Below, in pieces: positions 6,746 to 15,179 of a DNA stretch of 32,502 nucleotides; position 1 is the stretch's first letter, and each line of letters begins with the position of its first letter. Origin of the DNA: Erysipelotrichales bacterium (GTDB lineage Bacteria > Bacillota_I > Bacilli_A > Erysipelotrichales > Erysipelotrichaceae); the NCBI GenBank assembly GCA_017532345.1, contig JAFXJJ010000116.1, positions 1 to 32,502 on the forward strand, given 5' to 3'. The notes under the pieces were generated by a model, which was given only the letters and a program-made list of their open reading frames with translations, had not been told where the DNA came from and ran no database searches. The position numbers and the translations under genes are program-made.

Positions 6746-9478
6746 ATGGAACTAAAAGAAACGTTATTAATGCCAAAGACAGATTTTGAAATGCGTGGAA
6801 ATTTGCCTAAGAAAGAACCTTTATTCTTAGAAGAATGGAAAAAGCAAGATATCTATAATAAGATGATTGACCAAAGAAAGGATAAAACACCTTTCGTATT
6901 ACATGATGGTCCTCCATATGCTAATGGAAACATCCATGTAGGACATGCATTAAATAAAATTTTAAAAGATATCGTAATTAAATCAAAATCAATGCAAGGT
7001 TATTACACACCATTTATTCCTGGATGGGATACACATGGTTTACCAATTGAAAATGCTATTCAAAAGTTAGGTCATAATCGTAAAGGTATGCCTACTAGTG
7101 AATTCAGAAAACTTTGCTACGACTATGCATTACAACAAGTTGAAAAGCAAAAGGGTGATTTTAAGCGTTTAGGAGCATTTGCTGACTATGATCATCCATA
7201 TATTACTTTACAAAAAGAATTTGAAGCTAAGCAATTAGAAATCTTTGCTAAGATGGCAGAAGATGGTTTAATTTATAAAGGATTACGTCCTGTATATTGG
7301 TCACCATCAAGTGAATCGGCATTAGCTGAAGCAGAAATTGAATATGCTGATGTTAAGTCTAGTACTATCTATGTAGCATTTGATGTTGTAGATGGTAAGG
7401 GCGTATTAGCAGGTGATGAAAAGTTCGTTATTTGGACAACTACACCTTGGACTATTCCAGCTAACTTAGCAATCTGTTTAAATCCTGATTTAGAATATGG
7501 TGTATTCCAAACTGAAAAAGGTAAATTAATTTTCTTAACTGAATTAAAAGAAAGCTTACAAGAAGAATTTAAATTAGAGACTTGTGAATTATTAAAGACA
7601 TATAAAGGACAAGAATTAGAATTAATTACTGCTAAGCATCCTTTCTATGATAAGACTTCTTTAATTATCTTAGGTGATCACGTAACTAGTGATGCTGGTA
7701 CAGGATGTGTACATACTGCTCCAGGACATGGTGCTGATGACTTTAATGTTGGTTTAAAATATGGTTTAGAAGCTTATTGTCCAGTTGACGAAAAGGGACG
7801 TTTAATGGCCAGTGCTGGTGAATTCCTTGAAGGTCAATTTGTTGATGATGCTAATGTAACAGTTATTAAGAAACTTGATGAATTAGGTGCATTATTATCA
7901 CATAAGACAATTACACATAGTTATCCACATGACTGGAGAACTAAGAAACCTATTATCTTCCGTGCTACTACTCAATGGTTCGCGTCTATTGATAAGATTC
8001 GTGATACATTATTACACGAAATTGAAAACATTACTTGGTATCCTTCATGGGGTGAAACACGTTTACACAACATGATTAAGGATCGTGGAGATTGGTGTAT
8101 TTCTAGACAAAGAGTATGGGGTGTACCAATTCCTATTTTCTATTGTGAAGATGGTAGTCCTATTATGGAAAAAGAAGTTTTCGAACATGTAGTAGCATTA
8201 GTAAGAGAACATGGTTCAAACGTTTGGTTTGAAAGAGAAGCAAAAGATTTATTACCTGAAGGATATACTAATGAAAAATCTCCAAATGGTATCTTCAAGA
8301 AAGAAACAGATATCATGGATGTATGGTTTGACTCAGGTTCATCACATACTGGTGTATTAGTAGAACGTGGTTTACCATATCCTGCTGATTTATACTTAGA
8401 AGGTAGTGACCAATACCGTGGATGGTTCAACTCTTCATTAATTGTTGGTACTGCATATCATGGGAAAGCACCTTATAAGAGTGTTGTATCTCATGGTTTC
8501 ATCATCGATAAGACTGGTGCTAAGATGAGTAAATCTAGTGGTAATGGTGTTGACCCAATTAAGGTTATGAATACATTCGGTGCTGATATCTTACGTTTAT
8601 GGGTAGGTAGTGTAGACTATCAAGCTGATGCTTTAATTAGTGATGATATCCTAAAACAAGTATCAGAAGTATATCGTAAGATTCGTAATACATTCAAGTT
8701 TGGTTTAGGTAATATTAATCCTGCCGACTTCAATGTAGAAACTGATTTAGTAGCTTATGAGGATTTAGAATTCATTGATAAGTATGTTTTATGTGTATTA
8801 GATAATGAAGTTAAGAAGTGTTTAAAAGCTTATGACAAATATGATTTTATTACTGTAACTAACGCATTATCTACATTCATCTCAACTACATTCTCATCAT
8901 TCTATATGGATTACACTAAAGATATTCTTTATATCTTAGAAAAGGATAATAAACGTCGTCGTCAAGTTCAAAGCGTTATCTATACTTGTGTTGATGCATT
9001 AGCTAAATTATTAGCTCCAATCCTTTCATTCACATGTGAAGAAATCTATAAGTATTATGGTAACCATAATGAATCAATCTTCTTAGCCGATTTCCCAACT
9101 CCTGCAAATTATGCTGATGCAGAAGATATATTAGGTGCATTTGCTCGTTTAAATGAAATCAGAGATGCTGTTAATAAGGCAATCGAAGAAAAACGTGCTA
9201 ATAAAGAAATCGGTAAATCACTTGAAGCTAAGATTACATTACATTTAAATAATGAAGATGCTGCTTTAGTTGAAAAGTATATCAATACAAGCTTAAAACA
9301 ATGGTTAATTGTTTCTGATGCTAGTGTTGTTGTTGATGGTGAAGAAGTAAGCGTTGACGTTACTAAGTGTGAAGGTGAAGTATGTGCTAGATGTTGGAAT
9401 GTCGTTCCTCATGTAGAAGCTGAACATTGTACTTGTGATAGATGTAATGAAGTATTAAAGAAAATTAAATTCTGTTAA
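6746..9478 (+). CDS. ileS: Isoleucyl-tRNA synthetase
   Basis: 910 residues, normal for bacterial-type IleRS. It charges tRNA-Ile in the cytoplasm and edits misactivated valine. Visible landmarks: class I HIGH signature as PPYANGNIHVGHAL (56-69), the WTTTPWTIPANLAI editing-domain motif, VSHGFIIDKTGAKMSKS with KMSKS at 593-597, and a C-terminal zinc ribbon (CARCWN ... CDRC). The zinc-binding C-terminus places it in the mupirocin-sensitive bacterial type rather than the resistant eukaryote-like type. AGGAGG precedes the ATG. It is regulated by the T-box leader directly upstream and closed by a strong terminator. Confidence 0.98.
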   Translation: MELKETLLMPKTDFEMRGNLPKKEPLFLEEWKKQDIYNKMIDQRKDKTPFVLHDGPPYANGNIHVGHALNKILKDIVIKSKSMQGYYTPFIPGWDTHGLPIENAIQKLGHNRKGMPTSEFRKLCYDYALQQVEKQKGDFKRLGAFADYDHPYITLQKEFEAKQLEIFAKMAEDGLIYKGLRPVYWSPSSESALAEAEIEYADVKSSTIYVAFDVVDGKGVLAGDEKFVIWTTTPWTIPANLAICLNPDLEYGVFQTEKGKLIFLTELKESLQEEFKLETCELLKTYKGQELELITAKHPFYDKTSLIILGDHVTSDAGTGCVHTAPGHGADDFNVGLKYGLEAYCPVDEKGRLMASAGEFLEGQFVDDANVTVIKKLDELGALLSHKTITHSYPHDWRTKKPIIFRATTQWFASIDKIRDTLLHEIENITWYPSWGETRLHNMIKDRGDWCISRQRVWGVPIPIFYCEDGSPIMEKEVFEHVVALVREHGSNVWFEREAKDLLPEGYTNEKSPNGIFKKETDIMDVWFDSGSSHTGVLVERGLPYPADLYLEGSDQYRGWFNSSLIVGTAYHGKAPYKSVVSHGFIIDKTGAKMSKSSGNGVDPIKVMNTFGADILRLWVGSVDYQADALISDDILKQVSEVYRKIRNTFKFGLGNINPADFNVETDLVAYEDLEFIDKYVLCVLDNEVKKCLKAYDKYDFITVTNALSTFISTTFSSFYMDYTKDILYILEKDNKRRRQVQSVIYTCVDALAKLLAPILSFTCEEIYKYYGNHNESIFLADFPTPANYADAEDILGAFARLNEIRDAVNKAIEEKRANKEIGKSLEAKITLHLNNEDAALVEKYINTSLKQWLIVSDASVVVDGEEVSVDVTKCEGEVCARCWNVVPHVEAEHCTCDRCNEVLKKIKFC

Positions 9479-9484
9479 TTAATT

Positions 9485-9516
9485 AGACCCACTGACTCTT
9501 AATCAGTGGGTCTTTG
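9485..9516 (+). terminator. Terminator after ileS
   Basis: Stem AGACCCACTGA / TCAGTGGGTCT (9485-9495 with 9503-9513), 7-base loop, short T-rich tail. Confidence 0.88.
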
Positions 9517-9585
9517 TTCATAAATAACATTTCTAAAATTTTGGATTAGGTTTTCTACAAAATGTATGTCTGTTTTTTTTATTAT

Positions 9586-9616
9586 TTGCTTAATTAGATT
9601 TGGGTTATGGTATAAT
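9586..9616 (+). promoter_or_regulatory. Promoter for the broken Nudix gene
   Basis: TATAAT at 9611-9616 preceded by TGG (extended -10); a -35-like TTGCTT at 9586-9591 with a 19-base spacer. It lies 34 bases before the start at 9650. Confidence 0.55.
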
Positions 9617-9649
9617 GGCTATATGAATTAATTTTATGAGGATGAAATA

Positions 9650-10093
9650 ATGTTTGAAAAAGTTGAGTTTACAAATATGTGCATGATATGTAATCAAAAT
9701 AAAGTAGTTGTTATTGATAGGCAAAAGAATGATTGGCCAGGTATTACTTTTCCAGGCGGACATGTAGAATTAGGTGAATCATTTACTAATGCAGTTATTC
9801 GCGAAGTAAAAGAAGAAACAGGTCTCAACATCTATAATCCTCAATTATGTGGTATTAAGGATTGGTATGAAAATCAATGTAGATATGTTGTATTGTTCTA
9901 TAAGGTCACACGTTTTGATGGTGATCTTAAGTCATCAAGTGAATGAAATGGTTGGTGGGAAGATATTGAAAATCTGACTAATTTAAATCTTTCACTCGAT
10001 ATGAATGATATGTTAAAAGTTTTTATAGAAGATGACTTAAGTGAGTTTTTTTACTATCTTAAGGATGGTAATTGGACATATGAATTGAAATAG
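9650..10093 (+). pseudogene. Nudix hydrolase interrupted by one in-frame TGA
   Basis: The reading frame from ATG 9650 runs 98 codons to TGA at 9944-9946. It then continues in the same frame for 48 more sense codons to TAG at 10091-10093, giving a 147-codon frame. The first part has a complete Nudix box (GHVELGESF ... REVKEETGL), and the part after the TGA (NGWWEDIENL ... WTYELK) looks like the normal C-terminus of MutT-type 8-oxo-dGTP/NTP pyrophosphohydrolases. The TGA sits where relatives usually have Gly or a similar residue, and GGA to TGA is one base change. As read, the enzyme is truncated just after the core fold and may be inactive. A sequencing error is an alternative. Confidence 0.72.
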
Positions 10094-10155
10094 TAAATAA
10101 TTCATTATTAATATATTTGGAATAGTCTAGTTAATAATTTTAAGGATGTGAAGAT

Positions 10156-10644
10156 ATGGTAAATAAGAAGGAGATTAATGAATTCTATAAAAAGCTTTAT
10201 GATAAAGCAAAAGATTTGATGAATCCATTTTTATTAGCTCATGGTAAATATAATTGTAAAATGGGATTTTATAATGGACATTATTATAAGAATTATGAGG
10301 GTATCTATGAGTTTGCATTTTATCCTATTCCTGTGATTAGTATTGTAGATTATTGTGACATTGAAGTTGATATTGATACAATTTCTATTTCAACAAAACT
10401 GTCGAGAAACCAAGCTGAAGTTTTTGATTATTCATTACTTGAAGAATATTATTTTGAAGCCTATGGTGTTGAAAATTATTTGGATGATTATTATACAAAA
10501 GATTCGACAATTGATGAGTTTATTGAAAGAATTAAAACGTCAAATGAGCAAAATATAGCCTTTTCTTTTTTACTCGATAATGTAAATAGTGATGAACTTT
10601 ATACCTTTGTCGAATTTCTAGTGAAAAATGGATTTTTTTATTAG
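10156..10644 (+). CDS. Conserved hypothetical protein
   Basis: 162 residues, ATG with AAGGATGTGA upstream. The protein is acidic and aromatic, soluble, with no signal peptide or membrane helix. Notable stretches are MGFYNGHYYKNYEGIYEFAFYPIPV in pieces around residues 36-60 and YFEAYGVENYLDDYYT near 101-116, ending with FVEFLVKNGFFY. It resembles short uncharacterised proteins seen in Firmicutes accessory regions, but I recognise no named domain and assign no function. It lies between the broken Nudix gene and a GNAT. Confidence 0.6.
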   Translation: MVNKKEINEFYKKLYDKAKDLMNPFLLAHGKYNCKMGFYNGHYYKNYEGIYEFAFYPIPVISIVDYCDIEVDIDTISISTKLSRNQAEVFDYSLLEEYYFEAYGVENYLDDYYTKDSTIDEFIERIKTSNEQNIAFSFLLDNVNSDELYTFVEFLVKNGFFY

Positions 10645-10685
10645 TTTTACTTAAATGTAATAAAATTTGAAGGGATGCGTATATA

Positions 10686-11210
10686 ATGAATATTATTAGA
10701 ATTGACAATGAAAATGCAGTTGAAGTTGCTAATTTGATGCATAAGATGAAACCAGAATGGTGGAGAACATTTGATGATGCATATGGTCAGCTCACTAATA
10801 TAGATGAAAGTATAGGAACTATAGGATGGTATTTAGCTGATGACAATGGAAATGTCATCGGATGGACATTATTCAGAGATTTAAAAAATTACCTTTCTTT
10901 AGAATTAGAATGTTCAGGTTTTAATGATAATGGTGTATTTAAGTTAGAACATAAATTAAAAGATCTATTTGATAAAGCATGTGAATATGCTAAATCAAAG
11001 GGATATACTACGCTTAGAACTGGTATGAGTTCAGCAAATTTCAATATAGATGGTAAAGAAATTTATGATATACCAGAAGCAATTCGTACTCTTGATACAG
11101 AACGTGTTGATTATTATTGGTTACTGGATTATGGCTTTCGAGTTATTGGTATTCATCCAAATGCATATAGAAATAACTCTCACGTAATTTTGTTTGCAAA
11201 AGCTTTATAA
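10686..11210 (+). CDS. GNAT-like N-acetyltransferase
   Basis: 174 residues. The alpha/beta pattern, with GWYLADDNGNVIGWTLFRDL followed by a long helix (LKDLFDKACEYAKSKGYTTLRTG) and a C-terminal LLDYGFRVIGIHPNAYRNN, is that of GNAT acyl-CoA-dependent acetyltransferases. The usual Q/RxxGxG/A acetyl-CoA loop is not clear, so it may be a divergent or weakly active member. Substrate is unknown. Ribosome site AAGGGATG precedes the ATG. No terminator separates it from its neighbours. Confidence 0.55.
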   Translation: MNIIRIDNENAVEVANLMHKMKPEWWRTFDDAYGQLTNIDESIGTIGWYLADDNGNVIGWTLFRDLKNYLSLELECSGFNDNGVFKLEHKLKDLFDKACEYAKSKGYTTLRTGMSSANFNIDGKEIYDIPEAIRTLDTERVDYYWLLDYGFRVIGIHPNAYRNNSHVILFAKAL

Positions 11211-11324
11211 GTTATATAAAATTTCTTGTCTATCTTATAATAGAATGAACAAATATAGAGATAATCACAAAAATTATTTATACTAAAGATAATATTGATT
11301 AAACTAGTAACAAGGAGAACATAT

Positions 11325-11840
11325 ATGCTATATCATGGTTCAATAATGAAAGATTTAAAAGTAATACAAGCAAATGCTAATTCTCATACTTTTAAAAAGA
11401 AAGTAGCATACTTCACCGAAGATCGTGTGTATGCATTAGTATGTTGTAGGAGTAGAGAAGAAAACTTTGTAACAATGGGGTTACGCAATGGTAAGCAACA
11501 TTATTTTGAGCGTTTTCCTAATCAATTAGAAGTTCTCTATAAAAATAAAAAAGGTTACTTGTATATACTAAATGATTGCAGAAATTTAGTTAATTCTACA
11601 TCACATACGTGGGAAAGTGATTCTGATGTAGTTCCTGATATTTGTGAAGAAATAGATGATGTTTATGAAGAAATACTAAAAGAAGAGAAACTTGGTAATG
11701 TTGTTATACATAGATATGATGAAATTGATATGGAAGAACAACAAATGCATGCGAATTATTGTAAAGAACACATTAATGATGAGATATACAAGGAATATCG
11801 TGATTTTCTAATAAAGCATTTCTCGCCATTATGGGATTAG
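11325..11840 (+). CDS. Protein with ADP-ribosyltransferase-like N-terminus, unknown function
   Basis: 171 residues from ATG 11325 (AAGGAG 7 bases upstream). The N-terminus MLYHGSIMKDLKVIQA (1-16) followed by VAYFTEDRVYALVCC (27-41) recalls the first two motifs of ART-fold proteins (a strand with Tyr-His-Gly-Ser/Thr, then a Y/F-x-T-x-x-x-x-A strand-helix). The C-terminal half is strongly acidic and a catalytic Glu cannot be assigned. It could be a toxin-like ADP-ribosyltransferase, an inactive member, or an NAD-independent relative. A TATAAT at 11236-11241 is a possible -10. Its family appears in short hypothetical proteins of gut Firmicutes. Confidence 0.5.
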   Translation: MLYHGSIMKDLKVIQANANSHTFKKKVAYFTEDRVYALVCCRSREENFVTMGLRNGKQHYFERFPNQLEVLYKNKKGYLYILNDCRNLVNSTSHTWESDSDVVPDICEEIDDVYEEILKEEKLGNVVIHRYDEIDMEEQQMHANYCKEHINDEIYKEYRDFLIKHFSPLWD

Positions 11841-11876
11841 ATGTGTATTAAACTGATTATGAAAAGGAGGTAGATT

Positions 11877-12374
11877 ATGGAAGTTTGGGATGCATATAAT
11901 GTGGATGGAACACTAGCTGGATTTGATCTTATTCGTGGAAATCCAATACCACCAAATTATTATCATTTAGTTTGTGAAGCTATCATTCGACATACCGATG
12001 GTGATTATCTTTTAATGCAACGTTCCTTTGAAAAAGAAATATATCCTGGTAGATGGGAGATAGGGGCAGGTGGAAGTGCATTAAAGGGAGAAGATAAGAT
12101 TACAGCTGTTAAACGTGAGATTGAGGAAGAAACAGGTATAAATGTTGGTGATTTAGAAGAAATATATACTTGTGTATGGGAGAAACATCAAAGTATTTAC
12201 TATGGGTATCTTTTAAATACTTCATTTGATAAAGAGAATGTCAAGCTTCAAACTGGTGAAACTATTGATTACAAATGGATTTCTAAACAGGAATTAATAG
12301 CTTTCTATGATAGCTCTGAGTGTTCACCCACGCTAAAAGAAAGATTAACTAGTTATATTGATTCAATTAGATAA
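11877..12374 (+). CDS. Nudix hydrolase
   Basis: 165 residues with a full Nudix box GX5EX7REUXEEXGU: GSALKGE (five residues between Gly and Glu), then REIEEETGI near residues 82-90. The family hydrolyses nucleoside diphosphates linked to another group. The N-terminus WDAYNVDGTLAGFDLIRG resembles the isopentenyl-diphosphate isomerase/YfcD-like Nudix branch, which acts on varied substrates. It is intact, unlike the other Nudix gene 2 kb upstream. Ribosome site AAGGAGG. The stop codon abuts a bidirectional terminator. Confidence 0.88.
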   Translation: MEVWDAYNVDGTLAGFDLIRGNPIPPNYYHLVCEAIIRHTDGDYLLMQRSFEKEIYPGRWEIGAGGSALKGEDKITAVKREIEEETGINVGDLEEIYTCVWEKHQSIYYGYLLNTSFDKENVKLQTGETIDYKWISKQELIAFYDSSECSPTLKERLTSYIDSIR

Positions 12375-12404
12375 AAAGGCAAAGTTAATGATACTTTGCC
12401 TTTT
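12374..12404. terminator. Bidirectional terminator between convergent genes
   Basis: Stem AAAAGGCAAAGT / ACTTTGCCTTTT (12374-12385 with 12393-12404), 7-base loop, T runs on both strands. It serves the Nudix gene (+) and the small membrane protein gene (-), and both stop codons touch or lie in the stem. Confidence 0.88.
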
Positions 12405-12708
12405 ATTTGGATCTATTTTTATTAAATACTTTTAATAATTTGTATACTATCCAAGCTACTGCGATACTAATAAAAGATAAGGCACAGAATATAATGTATA
12501 TTATAGCTTCGATTTGATTGGTAGAAGAAGTATCAGTATAAATACCAGGTAATAGTCCAAAGCTAAGTAAAAGAGAATATATGAGAATAATCACAAATAT
12601 CAATGTAGGAATTAGTTTAGTTTTAATTTGTGTACATTTAAAACACAATAGTAGTTGAATACAAAAGATTATAAAAAGTAATAAATAAATTAAAATACCA
12701 TATTTCAT
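12403..12708 (-). CDS. Small membrane protein, unknown function
   Basis: 101 residues with three hydrophobic helices (about 3-23, 32-53 and 68-92) and a basic C-terminal tail (KLLKVFNKNRSK), so the C-terminus is probably cytoplasmic. AGGAAGG lies upstream of the ATG on the minus strand, and a good promoter precedes it, so it is likely real and expressed as a single gene. No family is recognised. Confidence 0.65.
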   Translation of the reverse strand: MKYGILIYLLLFIIFCIQLLLCFKCTQIKTKLIPTLIFVIILIYSLLLSFGLLPGIYTDTSSTNQIEAIIYIIFCALSFISIAVAWIVYKLLKVFNKNRSK

Positions 12709-12758
12709 ATAAATACCTTCCTAATAATAACTATTACATTAGTAACTGAACTATCACC

Positions 12759-12787
12759 AGTATAACATTTTCCAATGTACATTTCAA
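12759..12787 (-). promoter_or_regulatory. Sigma-A promoter for the small membrane protein gene
   Basis: On the minus strand TTGAAA (12787-12782), 17-base spacer ending in TGT, TATACT (12764-12759), an extended -10. It is back-to-back with the lspA promoter in a 248-base intergenic region. Confidence 0.7.
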
Positions 12788-12839
12788 AACGATACATTTT
12801 CATGAAAAATACTAATAATTCTTATTGATTCTATTTATG

Positions 12840-12868
12840 TTGTAAAATGGAGGTGAATGAAGTATAAT
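12840..12868 (+). promoter_or_regulatory. Sigma-A promoter for lspA
   Basis: TTGTAA at 12840-12845, 17-base spacer, TATAAT at 12863-12868. The resulting leader of about 80 bases holds two weak inverted repeats (AGCCTT/AAGGCT near 12874-12898 and AATACA/TGTATT near 12900-12922). No known riboswitch is recognised in it. Confidence 0.7.
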
Positions 12869-12956
12869 TGAATAGCCTTAAATGTAGAAAAAGGCTTAAA
12901 AATACATAGTTAATAGTGTATTGCTATAGGTTAATAAATATTAATAGGTGAATGAT

Positions 12957-13415
12957 ATGAGAAAAATGGATATATTATGGATAATTATTTTAGTAGTATT
13001 AGATTTAATGAGTAAAATGATTATAGAATCATTTATAAAGTTAGGCGAAAGCATTACTGTAATCCCTGGTTTCTTTAGCTTAACATATGCGAGAAATACA
13101 GGTGCAGCATTTAGTATCCTAGAAGGACAAATGATATTCTTCTATGTGATTACAGTAGTAGCTTTAGGATTTATGCTTAATTATTTAATTAAGTGCGACA
13201 AAAGTAATGTATTAATGAGAGCATCACTAATCTTAATGATTGGTGGTACGATTGGTAATTTCATCGATCGAGTTAGTTTACAATACGTTCGTGATTTCTT
13301 AGATTTCATTATTTTTGGATATGATTTCGCAATATTTAATTTCGCAGATAGCTTTTTATGTATTGGTGTAGCTTTATTAGCGATTGAAGCATTTGTAAAT
13401 GAAAGAGAGGATTAG
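12957..13415 (+). CDS. lspA: Lipoprotein signal peptidase (signal peptidase II)
   Basis: 152 residues from ATG 12957, with AGGTGA 5 bases upstream; a GTG at 12948 overlaps that site. LspA is a polytopic membrane aspartic protease that cuts prolipoprotein signal peptides after diacylglyceryl transfer. Four hydrophobic helices are visible. Conserved motifs are YARNTGAAFSIL, GGTIGNFIDRV (first catalytic Asp) and FNFADSFLCIG (second catalytic Asp). rluD starts 3 bases after its stop, the usual lspA-rluD pair. Confidence 0.96.
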   Translation: MRKMDILWIIILVVLDLMSKMIIESFIKLGESITVIPGFFSLTYARNTGAAFSILEGQMIFFYVITVVALGFMLNYLIKCDKSNVLMRASLILMIGGTIGNFIDRVSLQYVRDFLDFIIFGYDFAIFNFADSFLCIGVALLAIEAFVNERED

Positions 13416-13418
13416 TTA

Positions 13419-14354
13419 ATGGAAAATTTTATTATAGAAGTTAATGAAGAATTAGCTAAAGAAAGAATTGATAAGATGGTTGCATCAAAGTTTCCAGATG
13501 TTTCACGTAGTCGTATTCAAAAATGGATTGAGGATGGTGATATCTTAGTTAATGAAGAGAAGGTAAGAACTAACTATAAATTACGTGTAGGCGATGTAAT
13601 TGCATGTGAAGTTCCTGAAACAGAGGATATGGATTTAGAACCTGAAAACATTCCTTTAGATATTGTTTATGAAGACCATGATATTATTGTTGTTAATAAA
13701 CCTAGAGGGATGGTAGTGCATCCTGCTGTTGGTAATTTTAAAGGTACATTAGTTAATGCTTTATTATACCATTGTGATGACTTAAGTGGTATTAATGGGG
13801 TAAATAGACCAGGTATTGTTCATCGTATTGATAAGGATACTAGTGGATTATTAGTATGTGCTAAGAATGATACTGCACATGTTGATTTATGTGAACAATT
13901 AAAGAATAAAACTGTTAATCGTAAATATTTCGCACTTGTTCACGGTGTCATTGAACATGATTCTTTCACTATCGATGCACCAATTGGTAGAGATGAAAAG
14001 GATCGTCAAAAGATGGCTGTTACTGCTCGTAATTCAAGAAATGCGATTACACATGCAAAAGTAATTGAACGATTTAAAGATGCTACATTAATTGAATGTA
14101 CATTGGAAACAGGTAGAACACATCAAATTCGTGTACATATGCAATACATTAAATATCCTCTTGTTGGTGATCCTAAGTATTCATATCGTTCAACACCAGA
14201 TTGTGGTGGTCAGTTACTACATGCTCATGAACTTACATTAGTTCATCCAATTACTAAAGAAGTAATGACATTTAATGCTGATATGCCTGATATTATGAAA
14301 GAGAAGATTAATTTAGTTCGTGAAGGTGGATTAAAGGCAATAAGTAAGGAGTAA
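13419..14354 (+). CDS. rluD: RluD-type 23S rRNA pseudouridine synthase
   Basis: 311 residues. The enzyme isomerises uridines in 23S rRNA (positions 1911, 1915 and 1917 for RluD; exact targets here are not known). It has an N-terminal S4 RNA-binding domain (ERIDKMVASKFPDVSRSRIQ to about residue 75) and the RluA-family catalytic domain with VVNKPRGMVVHP and HRIDKDTSGLLVCAKN, catalytic Asp138. Motif ETGRTHQIRVHMQYI follows. GAGAGGA precedes the ATG. It is the second gene of the lspA operon; the B. subtilis orthologue is called ylyB. Confidence 0.94.
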   Translation: MENFIIEVNEELAKERIDKMVASKFPDVSRSRIQKWIEDGDILVNEEKVRTNYKLRVGDVIACEVPETEDMDLEPENIPLDIVYEDHDIIVVNKPRGMVVHPAVGNFKGTLVNALLYHCDDLSGINGVNRPGIVHRIDKDTSGLLVCAKNDTAHVDLCEQLKNKTVNRKYFALVHGVIEHDSFTIDAPIGRDEKDRQKMAVTARNSRNAITHAKVIERFKDATLIECTLETGRTHQIRVHMQYIKYPLVGDPKYSYRSTPDCGGQLLHAHELTLVHPITKEVMTFNADMPDIMKEKINLVREGGLKAISKE

Positions 14355-14358
14355 CAAA

Positions 14359-15174
14359 ATGGAAACTGTATTAAAACGATTGAGATATTATTTGTTTAGG
14401 GATAAATCAATCAAGGAAGGACCAGTTGTTTCATTAGGGATATTGTGTGTTTGTATTATTGTGTTTTTAGGTCAATTATTTATTGGCTATAAATATGGTA
14501 GTGAAACAAATGCAATGATTGTATTAGGTGGATATTATCGTAATTATGTTGTGATTCTAAATCAATATTGGAGATTCATTACATATGGTTTTGTCCATGG
14601 TGATATTATACATTTACTAATGAATATGTATGCTTTAGTAAATCTTGGTACGATGATTGAAAATATTGTAGGGCATAAAAAATATGCATTAGTAATTATA
14701 TTATCTATTATAGATGGAGGACTTTTAGCTCATTTATCTAGTAGTGAATTAGTTGTTGGTTTATCTGGTGGTTTATATGGATTAATTGGTTTATTATGTG
14801 TAATTGCTTATAAGGCTAATTGGTTTAGTAATCCTCAAATACGTGCATCTTTTATGCGAACACTTTTCATTAACTTATTAATTTCATTTATGCCTTCTGT
14901 ATCAATGGCAGGGCATATTGGAGGATTAATTGTTGGACTTTTACTAGGGTTAATTTATACGACTCCTCTTCATGAAAAGAAAAGCATTTATTACTACAAT
15001 AAGATATTCGCAACTTGCTTATGTATTGTTGTATTATCAGTTATGGCAATTCGTGATAGTAAAATTATTAAGTTTTATTCGAATGATATTTCTGTTCTAG
15101 AAATATATGATGATTTAGGAATTAATGTTGATAGTTATATACAAAAAATATACAATGAGTATATTGGAGGATAG
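14359..15174 (+). CDS. Rhomboid-family intramembrane serine protease
   Basis: 271 residues with about seven membrane segments. The catalytic dyad is visible: Ser136 in VVGLSGGLYG (GxSG motif) and His186 in MAGHIGGLIVG. The upstream oxyanion/loop motif HxxxHxxxN is present (His80, His85, Asn89). Rhomboids cleave membrane proteins within or near the bilayer; the substrate is unknown. Its start is 4 bases after rluD, and the dCMP deaminase begins 5 bases after its stop, so it is part of the lspA operon. All active-site residues are intact, so it is probably an active protease. Confidence 0.92.
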   Translation: METVLKRLRYYLFRDKSIKEGPVVSLGILCVCIIVFLGQLFIGYKYGSETNAMIVLGGYYRNYVVILNQYWRFITYGFVHGDIIHLLMNMYALVNLGTMIENIVGHKKYALVIILSIIDGGLLAHLSSSELVVGLSGGLYGLIGLLCVIAYKANWFSNPQIRASFMRTLFINLLISFMPSVSMAGHIGGLIVGLLLGLIYTTPLHEKKSIYYYNKIFATCLCIVVLSVMAIRDSKIIKFYSNDISVLEIYDDLGINVDSYIQKIYNEYIGG

Positions 15175-15179
15175 TAAGT

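Noticed and set aside
9944-9946. TGA read as Trp or Gly (alternative genetic code)
   Set aside because: Several secure genes end in TGA (sigG, spoIIGA), Trp is always TGG in conserved positions, and only this one gene has an internal TGA.
9517-12947. Prophage, transposon or integrative element
   Set aside because: No integrase, transposase, phage structural gene, terminal inverted repeats or tRNA-linked att repeats were seen.
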